From positions 1 through 60,259 of the forward strand of contig NZ_JAIXRZ010000059.1 in assembly GCF_027484945.1 (NCBI RefSeq): a DNA stretch of 60,259 bases, written 5' to 3'. A program made the position numbers and the translations under genes. The stretch is from Flavobacterium sp. GTDB lineage: Bacteria; Bacteroidota; Bacteroidia; Flavobacteriales; Flavobacteriaceae. The notes beneath the pieces are model-generated. The model was not told the origin of the DNA. It saw nothing but the letters and a program-made list of their open reading frames with translations, and did not search any database. The stretch's first letter is position 1. Each line of letters opens with the position of its first letter. Shown piece by piece: positions 17,656-25,135 of the stretch.

Positions 17656-19257
17656 ATGCGAAATATTTTCTTCGTTTTTCTCTTCGTATTTCAGTGGATT
17701 ACTGCTCAAGAAGATGCGCGGATTTTTTTTACCGATAAGCCGAATGCGCAATTTTATATGGATAATCCGCTATCGATGTTAACCCAACGTGCTTTAGACC
17801 GGCGTATCGCTCAAAATATTCCCCTCACTTTAAATGATGTACCTCTAGAAAGTTCCTACCGCGATGCAGTTATAAACGCTAACGGAATTGTTTATAAAGC
17901 CGAATCAAAATGGATGAATTGTGTACACGTTCGTGGATCGGTTCAAGATATACAGGCCCTTTTGTCCTTACCTTTTGTACATCATATTGAGTTTGCTAAC
18001 CCTGCCCTGAACGCTAAATCGAATAGTGCTCCTTTAAATCAATTAAGTACATACAAGACCAACGAAGTTCAAACGAGTTATAATTACGGCAATGCAACTA
18101 CTCAGGTACAGATGCTCAATACACAGGTTCTGCATCAAGCAAATTTTACGGGTACAGGCAAAGTGATTGCTGTTTTGGACTCAGGATTTTTAGGCGTCAA
18201 TACAGCTGCTCCTTTTCAACGGCTATTCACCAATAATCTCCTGCTAGGTGGCTATAATTATGTTTCTCAAAGTTCGGATATTTTTAGTCTACACAATCAC
18301 GGTACTTTAGTGCTTTCTGCAATGGGTGCTTATTCAGAAGGACAGTTAGTGGGCACCGCGCCCAGTGCTTCTTATTATCTTTTTATTACAGAAGATGTAG
18401 TTGAAGAAAATCCAGTCGAAGAGAGCTACTGGGTTCAAGCTGCTGAAGAGGCTGATCGTCTTGGTGCTGATATCATTACCAGTTCCTTGGGCTATTTTCA
18501 ATACGATAATTTGAATTACAGTTATACCTATGCAAGCATGACCGGCGATAGTGCTTTTGCCTCTAAAGGCGTGAATATTGCCTTTAGCAAGGGAATGTTG
18601 GTTGTGGTAAGTGCCGGTAATTCGGGCAATTCAACGGAGCCTCATGTGGGTGTTCCAGCAGAAGCTACGCATGCATTGGCTGTTGGCGCTGTTGACTCGG
18701 CTGAATTTCGCGCCAGCTTTAGTTCCATAGGTCCTAGCTTTGATGGACGAATTAAGCCCGATGTTATGGCTTTGGGAGTCGGATCGGCGGTAGCTAATCC
18801 ACAAGGTAATTTTACGTATGTTAGCGGAACCTCATTGGCTTGTCCTATACTTTCCGGTTCTATTGCTTGTTTGTGGAGTGCCTTCCCTCAGTTAACGAAT
18901 CAACAGGTACTTGATTTGGTGAAACAGTCGGCTGATCGTTTTACCAATCCCAATAATCAATACGGGTATGGAATTCCCGATTTTAATTTGGCCTATGCCA
19001 ATGCCTTGCATTCAGTATCATTTATGGATTCCCAATTCCAAATTGCACCGAATCCAGTAGGCGATCAATTCGCTGTTCATGGACTAACTTCCGTGGCAAC
19101 GCTTCAATTGGTCAATGCTTTGGGGCAAATAGTGTTGGAACACGAAATACATCCCAACGAAAATATAGTTGCTGTTGATGCAATTCCTAGGGGAATATAC
19201 AGCTATCAAATCAAACAAAATCATCACGTGATTACCGGAAAAATCATTAAAAAATAA
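17656..19257 (+). CDS. S8 (subtilisin) serine protease with T9SS sorting domain
   Basis: 533 residues. A signal peptide (about 1-18) precedes a propeptide-like region (about 20-115) and the subtilase catalytic domain (about 150-450). The triad is Asp175 (VIAVLDSGF), His215 (HNHGTLVLSAMG) and Ser393 (SGTSLACPI), with Asn322 of SAGNSG as the oxyanion residue. The C-terminal 75 residues start FQIAPNPVGDQF and end IPRGIYSYQIKQNHH...GKIIKK, a T9SS type A sorting signal. The protein should be exported and then secreted or surface-anchored by T9SS. It is first in a tight run with the following two genes (10 bp gap). Confidence 0.93.
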   Translation: MRNIFFVFLFVFQWITAQEDARIFFTDKPNAQFYMDNPLSMLTQRALDRRIAQNIPLTLNDVPLESSYRDAVINANGIVYKAESKWMNCVHVRGSVQDIQALLSLPFVHHIEFANPALNAKSNSAPLNQLSTYKTNEVQTSYNYGNATTQVQMLNTQVLHQANFTGTGKVIAVLDSGFLGVNTAAPFQRLFTNNLLLGGYNYVSQSSDIFSLHNHGTLVLSAMGAYSEGQLVGTAPSASYYLFITEDVVEENPVEESYWVQAAEEADRLGADIITSSLGYFQYDNLNYSYTYASMTGDSAFASKGVNIAFSKGMLVVVSAGNSGNSTEPHVGVPAEATHALAVGAVDSAEFRASFSSIGPSFDGRIKPDVMALGVGSAVANPQGNFTYVSGTSLACPILSGSIACLWSAFPQLTNQQVLDLVKQSADRFTNPNNQYGYGIPDFNLAYANALHSVSFMDSQFQIAPNPVGDQFAVHGLTSVATLQLVNALGQIVLEHEIHPNENIVAVDAIPRGIYSYQIKQNHHVITGKIIKK

Positions 19258-19267
19258 CCGGAAGTAT

Positions 19268-20206
19268 ATGAATAAAATCACCCAACTTTTTAACATTCAA
19301 TATCCAATTATTCAAGGGGGTATGATTTGGAATTCGGGCTATAAATTAGCGAGTGCAGTTAGCAACGCGGGCGGACTCGGACTAATAGGCGCTGGGTCAA
19401 TGTACCCTGAAGTGCTTCGGGAGCATATCCAAAAATGCAAAAAAGCGACCAATAAACCTTTTGGGGTTAATGTCCCCATGTTGTATCCCAATATTGAAGA
19501 AATCATAAATATAATTGTGGAAGAAGGCGTAAAAATTGTTTTTACATCTGCCGGAAATCCTAAAACGTGGACCGCATTTTTGAAAGAAAAAGGCATTACT
19601 GTTGTTCACGTTGTCAGTAGTTCAAAGTTTGCTTTAAAGGCGCAAGAAGCCGGTGTAGATGCAATAGTTGCCGAAGGTTTTGAAGCTGGTGGGCATAACG
19701 GAAGAGAAGAAACAACCACGCTTACGTTGATTCCTATGGTGCGACAACAAATCCATTTACCGTTAATTGCTGCAGGAGGAATAGCTACTGGACGCGGGAT
19801 GTTGGCTGCGATGGTTTTAGGAGCAGATGGAGTGCAAATGGGGAGTCGTTTTGTAGCTTCAGAAGAGAGTTCAGCACATTCAAACTTTAAACAAACAGTA
19901 GTCAATACACAAGAGGGGGATACACTGTTAACATTAAAAGAGTTAGCGCCCGTAAGGTTGATCAAAAATAAATTTTTTCACGATTTGCAAACCTTATACG
20001 GACAGTGTCCAAGTGTAGAAGATTTAAAAGCATTTTTAGGACGCGCGCGCGCTAAAAGAGGAATGTTTGAAGGAGATTTAGAAGAAGGCGAATTGGAAAT
20101 TGGACAAATTGCAGGATTGATTGATGATATCAAACCCGCAGCACAAATTATTGCCGATGTGATTACAGAATTTGAATTAGCAAAACAGCAAGCAACGCAC
20201 TTATAA
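19268..20206 (+). CDS. Nitronate monooxygenase-like FMN enzyme (NMO/FabK superfamily)
   Basis: 312-residue TIM-barrel flavoprotein. Visible signatures are QYPIIQGGMIWNSG at the N-terminus, the AEGFEAGGHNG loop with the His used as base in nitronate monooxygenases, and the phosphate-binding AAGGIATGRGMLAAMVLGAD plus GVQMGSRF. The fold is shared by nitronate monooxygenases, which detoxify alkyl nitronates, and by FabK enoyl-ACP reductases. The His-containing motif favours the first without excluding the second. No signal peptide, so it is cytoplasmic. It lies between a secreted protease and a secreted phosphatase gene, 1 bp before the latter, so it is probably co-transcribed though functionally unlike them. 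Confidence 0.82.
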   Translation: MNKITQLFNIQYPIIQGGMIWNSGYKLASAVSNAGGLGLIGAGSMYPEVLREHIQKCKKATNKPFGVNVPMLYPNIEEIINIIVEEGVKIVFTSAGNPKTWTAFLKEKGITVVHVVSSSKFALKAQEAGVDAIVAEGFEAGGHNGREETTTLTLIPMVRQQIHLPLIAAGGIATGRGMLAAMVLGADGVQMGSRFVASEESSAHSNFKQTVVNTQEGDTLLTLKELAPVRLIKNKFFHDLQTLYGQCPSVEDLKAFLGRARAKRGMFEGDLEEGELEIGQIAGLIDDIKPAAQIIADVITEFELAKQQATHL

Positions 20207-20207
20207 A

Positions 20208-21815
20208 ATGAAAAACTACGCATTAATTCTATTGATTGTATCGCAATATTTATTCAGTCAGCAACGGCCTAAGTTGGTGGTTGGAATTGTAGTGGATCAA
20301 ATGCGGATGGAATATTTATACCGGTTTCAAAACGATTTTTCAGAAACCGGATTTAAACGGATTATGAACAATGGTTTTACGTTTCATAACACCCATTTTA
20401 ATTATATGCCAACGTATACTGCGCCGGGACATGCTAGTATTTACACCGGAGCTACACCTGCTGTTCACGGTATTATAAGCAACGAGTGGTTTAGTCGTAC
20501 CAAAGGGAAAGAACGGTATTGTACAGAAGATGGTAGTGTTACCGTATTGGGTGAGCATACGAGTAAGGAAGGACTCATGTCTCCCAAAAATTTGTTGGCT
20601 ACAACCATGACCGATGAGTTGCGATTGGGTACTAATTTCAAAGGAAAAGTAATTGGGTTAAGTATAAAAGACCGTGGTGCTATTTTACCAGCGGGTCATT
20701 TTGCCAATTGGGCCTTTTGGTATAGCAAAACCGGTAACTTTATTTCAAGTAATTATTACGGCGAAAAACTTCCCGGTTGGGTTGTCGATTTCAACGCCAA
20801 AAAAGGGTATATGAATTACATTAATCAAGGGTGGAATTTATTTAAACCGGTAACTACATATAATGAAAGTGATCCCGATGATTCCCCCTACGAAGGAAAA
20901 TTGTATGCTGTTGAAAAACCTGTTTTTCCCTACGATTTGAAGGCTATGTACCAGAAAAATGATGCAGGTGTTTTGCGTTCGACACCCTTTGGGAATGATT
21001 ATTTAGCCGATTTTGCGAAAGCAGCCGTTGCCAATGAAAACTTAGGACAAGATACGGTTACCGATTTCTTAGCCATTAGCTTTTCGTCAACGGATTATGT
21101 AGGGCATATTTTGGGTCCGCGCTCGATGGAATTACAAGATACCTATTTACGATTGGACAAAACCCTTTCCGATTTTCTCTCCTATTTGGATAGTACAGTT
21201 GGAAAGGATCAATATATGGTCTTTGTTACTGCCGATCATGCCTGTTCAGAAAATGCTGCGTTCCTACACGATCAAAAATACAATGTTACCAATCTTGACT
21301 ATAAAACCATTGAAGCCGGTTTGAAGGAATTCTCGATTGCAACATTTGGAGTGGATTTGGTATTGAATTATTCCAATTTTAATGTTTATCTCGATACTTC
21401 AAAAATTAAAGAGAAACAATGGAATTATAAAGATGTTGAACAACAATTCAAGACGTACCTATTAGCACAAGATCATGTAAAAACAGTTTATACACAAGAT
21501 GAGGTTGAGCATTTTTGTGCAGGGGATTATTATAAAGAAATGGTTGCGCGCGGCTATGATGTTCATGAAAACGGTCAACTGGTTGTTTTAGATAAACCAG
21601 GCTATATTGAGTATGGTCGAACAGGGACTTCACACGGCACTCCCTATGCTTATGATACCCATGCTCCGCTTCTCTTTTATGGGTGGGGGATTCGAAAAGG
21701 AGAAAGCCATGAAAAACGGTACATTACCCAAATTGCTCCAACCATCTGTCAAAAAATTAGCCTTACTTTTCCCAATGGGTCTGAATGTGAGGTGTTGCCC
21801 GAATTGTTTCGTTAA
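20208..21815 (+). CDS. pafA: Secreted alkaline phosphatase, PafA type
   Basis: 535 residues with a signal peptide (MKNYALILLIVSQYLFSQQ). It belongs to the alkaline phosphatase superfamily: metal ligand Asp30 (GIVVDQM), likely nucleophile Thr71 (TYTAPGHASIYTG), Asn92 (ISNEWF), the Lys-x-Arg pair in SIKDRGAI, zinc ligands in STDYVGHILGP and TADHACSEN, and the final His in DTHAPLLFYG. The Asn and KxR set is the mark of the PafA phosphomonoesterase branch known from Bacteroidota. It releases phosphate from organic esters in the periplasm or outside. Start is 1 bp after the preceding stop. No Pho-box-like element was recognised. Confidence 0.9.
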   Translation: MKNYALILLIVSQYLFSQQRPKLVVGIVVDQMRMEYLYRFQNDFSETGFKRIMNNGFTFHNTHFNYMPTYTAPGHASIYTGATPAVHGIISNEWFSRTKGKERYCTEDGSVTVLGEHTSKEGLMSPKNLLATTMTDELRLGTNFKGKVIGLSIKDRGAILPAGHFANWAFWYSKTGNFISSNYYGEKLPGWVVDFNAKKGYMNYINQGWNLFKPVTTYNESDPDDSPYEGKLYAVEKPVFPYDLKAMYQKNDAGVLRSTPFGNDYLADFAKAAVANENLGQDTVTDFLAISFSSTDYVGHILGPRSMELQDTYLRLDKTLSDFLSYLDSTVGKDQYMVFVTADHACSENAAFLHDQKYNVTNLDYKTIEAGLKEFSIATFGVDLVLNYSNFNVYLDTSKIKEKQWNYKDVEQQFKTYLLAQDHVKTVYTQDEVEHFCAGDYYKEMVARGYDVHENGQLVVLDKPGYIEYGRTGTSHGTPYAYDTHAPLLFYGWGIRKGESHEKRYITQIAPTICQKISLTFPNGSECEVLPELFR

Positions 21816-21941
21816 TACTTTGTTATCCGAAACAAAAAATCGACTAAGACATATTTAAAGTAGGAAAAGGGGTAGCGCAAGCCGGCACTAAAATTCTTGC
21901 TAATTTGATGGGCAATTTTTTTTTGTTTAGGTCGATTTACT

Positions 21942-21949
21942 TACCTTTG
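21942..21949 (+). promoter_or_regulatory. Putative promoter -7 element (TACCTTTG) for sucC
   Basis: Exact TAnnTTTG match with a TTTG at 21922-21925, 16 bases upstream, giving both elements of the Bacteroidota promoter. The sucC start is 50 bases downstream. Confidence 0.6.
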
Positions 21950-21999
21950 TGCCTCAAATATCGGACCCGTTCTGAATACAACTAAACTTATTCTATATT

Positions 22000-23193
22000 A
22001 TGAATATTCACGAATATCAAGGAAAAGAAATTCTCGCTAAGTATGGCGTTCGCGTACAGCGTGGTATTGTTGCCAATAATCCAGTAGAAGCAGTAGCCGC
22101 TGCAAAACAATTAACTGCCGATACCGGGACATCTTGGTATGTGGTAAAAGCTCAAATTCATGCTGGAGGACGCGGTAAAGGCGGCGGAGTGAAATTGGCG
22201 AAAAATTTAGATCAGGTAACCGAAATTTCAGAACAAATTATCGGCATGATGTTAAAAACGCCACAAACACCACCTGAAGGCAAGAAAGTTCATAAAGTAT
22301 TGATTGCTGAGGATGTTTATTACCCAGGTGAAAGTGAAACGTCTGAGTTTTATATGTCGGTATTGTTAAACCGTGCTAAAGGAAGAAACATGATTATGTA
22401 TTCTACCGAAGGTGGTATGGACATTGAAGAAGTGGCCGAGAAAACGCCTCATTTGATTTTTACGGAAGAAATTGATCCTAATATTGGATTACAAGGATTC
22501 CAAGCGCGTCGTATTGCCTTTAATCTAGGTTTGTCGGGAAATGCGTTCAAAGAAATGGTGAAATTTGTTGACTCTTTATATACGGCTTATGTAAACAGCG
22601 ATGCTTCATTGTTTGAGATTAACCCGGTTTTAAAAACATCCGACAACAAAATCTTAGCAGTTGATGCAAAGGTAAATATTGATGATAACGCTTTATACCG
22701 CCAAGCATTAATTGCAGAAATGCGCGATATTCGTGAAGAAAATCCAATTGAAGTTGAAGCAAAAGAAGCCGGTTTAAATTATGTAGACTTAGACGGTACT
22801 GTTGGATGTATGGTAAACGGAGCTGGTTTAGCAATGGCTACAATGGACTTGATTAAATATGCTGGTTTTGAGCCTGCAAATTTCTTAGACGTAGGGGGAA
22901 CTGCCGATGCTAAACGTGTGGAAACGGCTTTCCGTATCATTTTGAAAGATCCTAATGTAAAAGCGATTTTAATTAATATTTTCGGTGGAATCGTGCGTTG
23001 TGACCGAGTGGCGCAAGGTGTTGTAGATGCTTATAAAAATATGGGTGATGAAATTAATGTACCTATAATTGTGCGTTTGCAAGGAACCAATGCCGAGGTT
23101 GCCAAAGAATTGATAGACAATTCAGGAATGCCTATTTTATCAGCGGTACAATTCCAAGAAGCTGCTGATCAAGTGAAAGCCGCTTTGTCGTAA
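22000..23193 (+). CDS. sucC: Succinyl-CoA synthetase beta subunit (ADP-forming)
   Basis: 397 residues, full length. The ATP-grasp domain begins MNIHEYQGKEILAKYGV, with the nucleotide-binding KAQIHAGGRGKGGGVK. The ligase domain contains GCMVNGAGLAMATMD, NFLDVGGTADAKRVE and INIFGGIVRCD. With the alpha subunit (not in this window) it makes ATP from succinyl-CoA in the TCA cycle. It is monocistronic here: promoter upstream and a strong hairpin terminator 20 bp after the stop. Confidence 0.96.
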   Translation: MNIHEYQGKEILAKYGVRVQRGIVANNPVEAVAAAKQLTADTGTSWYVVKAQIHAGGRGKGGGVKLAKNLDQVTEISEQIIGMMLKTPQTPPEGKKVHKVLIAEDVYYPGESETSEFYMSVLLNRAKGRNMIMYSTEGGMDIEEVAEKTPHLIFTEEIDPNIGLQGFQARRIAFNLGLSGNAFKEMVKFVDSLYTAYVNSDASLFEINPVLKTSDNKILAVDAKVNIDDNALYRQALIAEMRDIREENPIEVEAKEAGLNYVDLDGTVGCMVNGAGLAMATMDLIKYAGFEPANFLDVGGTADAKRVETAFRIILKDPNVKAILINIFGGIVRCDRVAQGVVDAYKNMGDEINVPIIVRLQGTNAEVAKELIDNSGMPILSAVQFQEAADQVKAALS

Positions 23194-23211
23194 AATAAAT
23201 TAATAAAAGTG

Positions 23212-23248
23212 AAAAATCCCGATAGCATTACGTTATCGGGATTTTTTT
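23212..23248 (+). terminator. Intrinsic terminator of sucC
   Basis: AAAAATCCCGATA (23212-23224) pairs with TATCGGGATTTTT (23234-23246) and runs into a T-tract. Confidence 0.85.
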
Positions 23249-23251
23249 ATT

Positions 23252-23352
23252 TGGGCGCTGTCCATGCTATCCGTTGCAAGTCCGTTGCCTCTGTAAACTT
23301 CGGCATCCGGGCTTTACACTACTATCCTTAGCGCAAGATAAGGAACGGATTT
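23252..23352. repeat. Candidate structured intergenic repeat, element A
   Basis: A non-coding stretch richer in G and C than its surroundings, starting GGGCGCTGTCC and containing the inner inverted repeat TCCTTA/TAAGGA (23325-23344) inside an outer CCGTT/AACGG. The inner part (CTATCCTTAGCGCAAGATAAGGA) resembles the ATC-TTT...AAA-GGAT hairpin of element B at 46123. I recall similar degenerate dispersed repeats in Flavobacterium genomes, but family membership is inferred, not tested. Confidence 0.4.
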
Positions 23353-23374
23353 AGTGTCGTTGGTTGGTGTACAA

Positions 23375-23779
23375 TCAATGCTCTTTTTTCTTCCCGTTTT
23401 TGTAATTGACTTTTTCAACAACTACAGGTTTGGCGTTGAATTTCTTCACCGGTTTTTTACCAAACGATTGGGGTTTAGCCGATTTAGGTTTTTCTTTCTT
23501 ATCTCCTGCTGGTTGGGTTGATTTATGCGAGGCAATAACTTCCAATGGATTTTTAGGGGTTTCTTTGGTGCCGCGTAAATGAATAATTAATCCATTTAAA
23601 AAATTGCGTAAAATTTGATCCCCACAATCCATATATTTAGGATGATTGGTATCCCTAAAAAAGTTTCCCAATTCCCCTTTTGAAATGCGGAAATCCACGA
23701 GATCTAAAATTTCTACAATTTGATCATCCCGCAATTGCAGCGCCACGCGAAGTTTTTTAAATATATCGTTGTTATTCAT
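23375..23779 (-). CDS. DUF1456 (YehS-like) family protein
   Basis: 134 residues. The first about 70 residues (NNDIFKKLRVALQLRDDQIV, and KGELGNFFRDTNHPKYMDCG) match the DUF1456 helical domain, which usually occurs twice; here the second copy begins DQILRNFLNGLIIHLRG. The C-terminal 50 residues are Lys/Pro-rich and probably disordered (KKEKPKSAKPQSFGKKPVKK). A basic tail like this suggests nucleic-acid or ribosome contact, but the family's role is unknown. There is no promoter-like TAnnTTTG before it; a 7-bp tandem array fills the gap to the upstream esterase gene, so it may be read from the esterase transcript. Confidence 0.82.
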   Translation of the reverse strand: MNNNDIFKKLRVALQLRDDQIVEILDLVDFRISKGELGNFFRDTNHPKYMDCGDQILRNFLNGLIIHLRGTKETPKNPLEVIASHKSTQPAGDKKEKPKSAKPQSFGKKPVKKFNAKPVVVEKVNYKNGKKKEH

Positions 23780-23800
23780 TGGTCATAGATTTTTTTCTTC

Positions 23801-23861
23801 ACTAATCACTAGTCACTAATCACTAATCACTAATCACTAATCACTAATCACTAATCACTAA
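23801..23861. repeat. 7-bp tandem array, unit ACTAATC, about 8.7 copies
   Basis: Eight full heptamers plus five bases; the second copy is ACTAGTC, all others are ACTAATC. The array ends 1 bp before the stop codon of the minus-strand esterase gene (23863-23865) and lies 22 bp upstream of the DUF1456 start. On the transcribed strand the unit reads GATTAGT. The period is not a multiple of three and no frame uses it as coding. Confidence 0.95.
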
Positions 23862-23862
23862 A

Positions 23863-24663
23863 TTAAAACAACCAAAGATACGCTTTTTCAAACTGTTCAC
23901 TCCAAAGCTTTTCGTTATGTTGTCCACCGGGAATAATTACACTTTTATTTTTCATTTTACAAGAACACCGTCGGGTATTAATCCAGTTTTCTATCGTATG
24001 CATATCCGTTTCCATTGCATCGTCGCCTTCTTGATCGCCGCATAATAGATAGATGCGTGAGGTGTAGGTTGGTGTTTGTTCCATAAGTGCTTTCAACGGA
24101 TCGCGATTAATCCAGAAGGCAGGCGAAAAACAACCGACTTTACCATAAATTTCAGGATATTTAAGTGAGGCGTAAAAAGCGATAAGTCCACCCAACGAAC
24201 TTCCAAATAGCGCTGTGTTTTTGGCATTTGTTTTCGTGCGATAATGCGAATCGATATAGGGTTTTAAGGTGTTTACAAGAAATTCGAGATATAAATCCCC
24301 TTTTCCACCACCGTATTTGGCATTTGTAAACGGCGTAAGTTCTTCCAATCGTTTATCGCCTCCATGATCAATTCCGACAACAATTACTTGTGCATTCAAA
24401 CGATCTAAGGTTTCATCAATTTTCCATTCTCCGAGATACGCCGTTTTTATGTCGAATAAATTTTGTCCATCGGGCATATAAATAACCGGATACTTTTTTT
24501 GGGAAGTCGTATAATCTTTTGGAAGATACAGTCTGATTGTTTTTGTTGTGTGCAATTGAGGGGCTTCCAAGCTAAAGCTTTGTACTTGTACTGAAGCCGA
24601 ATGGTCTTGTGCTTTTGTAAATGAAATTTGAAGTATGAACAGAACAAATAGAAACTTTTGCAC
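23863..24663 (-). CDS. Exported alpha/beta-hydrolase esterase (esterase D / Fes-like)
   Basis: 266 residues, GTG start, with a signal peptide (about 1-18, ending SFTKA). It belongs to the Pfam esterase family: oxyanion region YPVIYMPDGQNLFD, nucleophile Ser in ALFGSSLGGLIAFYAS, acid residue near YLLCGDQEGDDA, and catalytic His in IPGGQHNEKLW. Relatives hydrolyse acetyl, feruloyl or siderophore esters; no substrate can be chosen here. It is divergent from the TerB-like gene (starts 48 bp apart). The 7-bp tandem array begins immediately after its stop. Confidence 0.87.
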   Translation of the reverse strand: MQKFLFVLFILQISFTKAQDHSASVQVQSFSLEAPQLHTTKTIRLYLPKDYTTSQKKYPVIYMPDGQNLFDIKTAYLGEWKIDETLDRLNAQVIVVGIDHGGDKRLEELTPFTNAKYGGGKGDLYLEFLVNTLKPYIDSHYRTKTNAKNTALFGSSLGGLIAFYASLKYPEIYGKVGCFSPAFWINRDPLKALMEQTPTYTSRIYLLCGDQEGDDAMETDMHTIENWINTRRCSCKMKNKSVIIPGGQHNEKLWSEQFEKAYLWLF

Positions 24664-24711
24664 GACGGAACTATTAGTTTATTTTTTATTTTAGCTAAAA
24701 ATACGGAAATC

Positions 24712-25113
24712 ATGAATACCCCATCCGAAAAAATCAGTTTATTGTCCGATATGATTGCCTTTGCCATTGTAGACGGCGAATTGCACGAACGAGAATATGC
24801 TTTTTTGTCGCTTATTGCTACAGAATTGGGTGTCTCTAAAGAACAATTCCGTCAATTGTTTCATGAAGAACACCGCAGTGAAATTATCAAATCGGAATTT
24901 GAACGCATTTTACAATTCTACCGATTGGCTTTATTAATGCATTGTGATGGGATTTTACACGAACGTGAACAAATCAAAATCCATGAAATTGGAATCAATA
25001 TGGGACTCAACCCACATGCGATTAAAAGGGTATTGAAAGCGATGGAACGTTCACCGACACGTGAAATTGATCCTAGTTTTTTGCTCGAAGTATTTCAAGA
25101 ACAACATAATTAA
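24712..25113 (+). CDS. TerB-like helical protein
   Basis: 133 residues from ATG 24712; an in-frame TTG at 24658 would overlap the divergent esterase start and is less likely. All-helical, with two acidic repeats typical of the TerB/DjlA fold: DMIAFAIVDGELHEREYAFL and ALLMHCDGILHEREQIKIHE, where the Asp-Gly-x-Leu-His-Glu loops resemble metal sites. TerB proteins are linked to tellurite and stress responses, mostly by gene context. No ter operon partners occur here, so the role is open. It converges with uvrB. Confidence 0.75.
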   Translation: MNTPSEKISLLSDMIAFAIVDGELHEREYAFLSLIATELGVSKEQFRQLFHEEHRSEIIKSEFERILQFYRLALLMHCDGILHEREQIKIHEIGINMGLNPHAIKRVLKAMERSPTREIDPSFLLEVFQEQHN

Positions 25114-25135
25114 AAGGGTGCATAAATTCCTTTTT

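Noticed and set aside
21852..21925. A plus-strand frame reading like a protein fragment (IFKVGKGVAQAGTKILANLM) before sucC
   Set aside because: About 26 residues with no start codon, overlapping the sucC promoter region; too short to call a gene or remnant.
24712..25113. Tellurite resistance locus based on the TerB-like protein
   Set aside because: No TerC, TerD or other ter genes are present; the fold alone does not support resistance.
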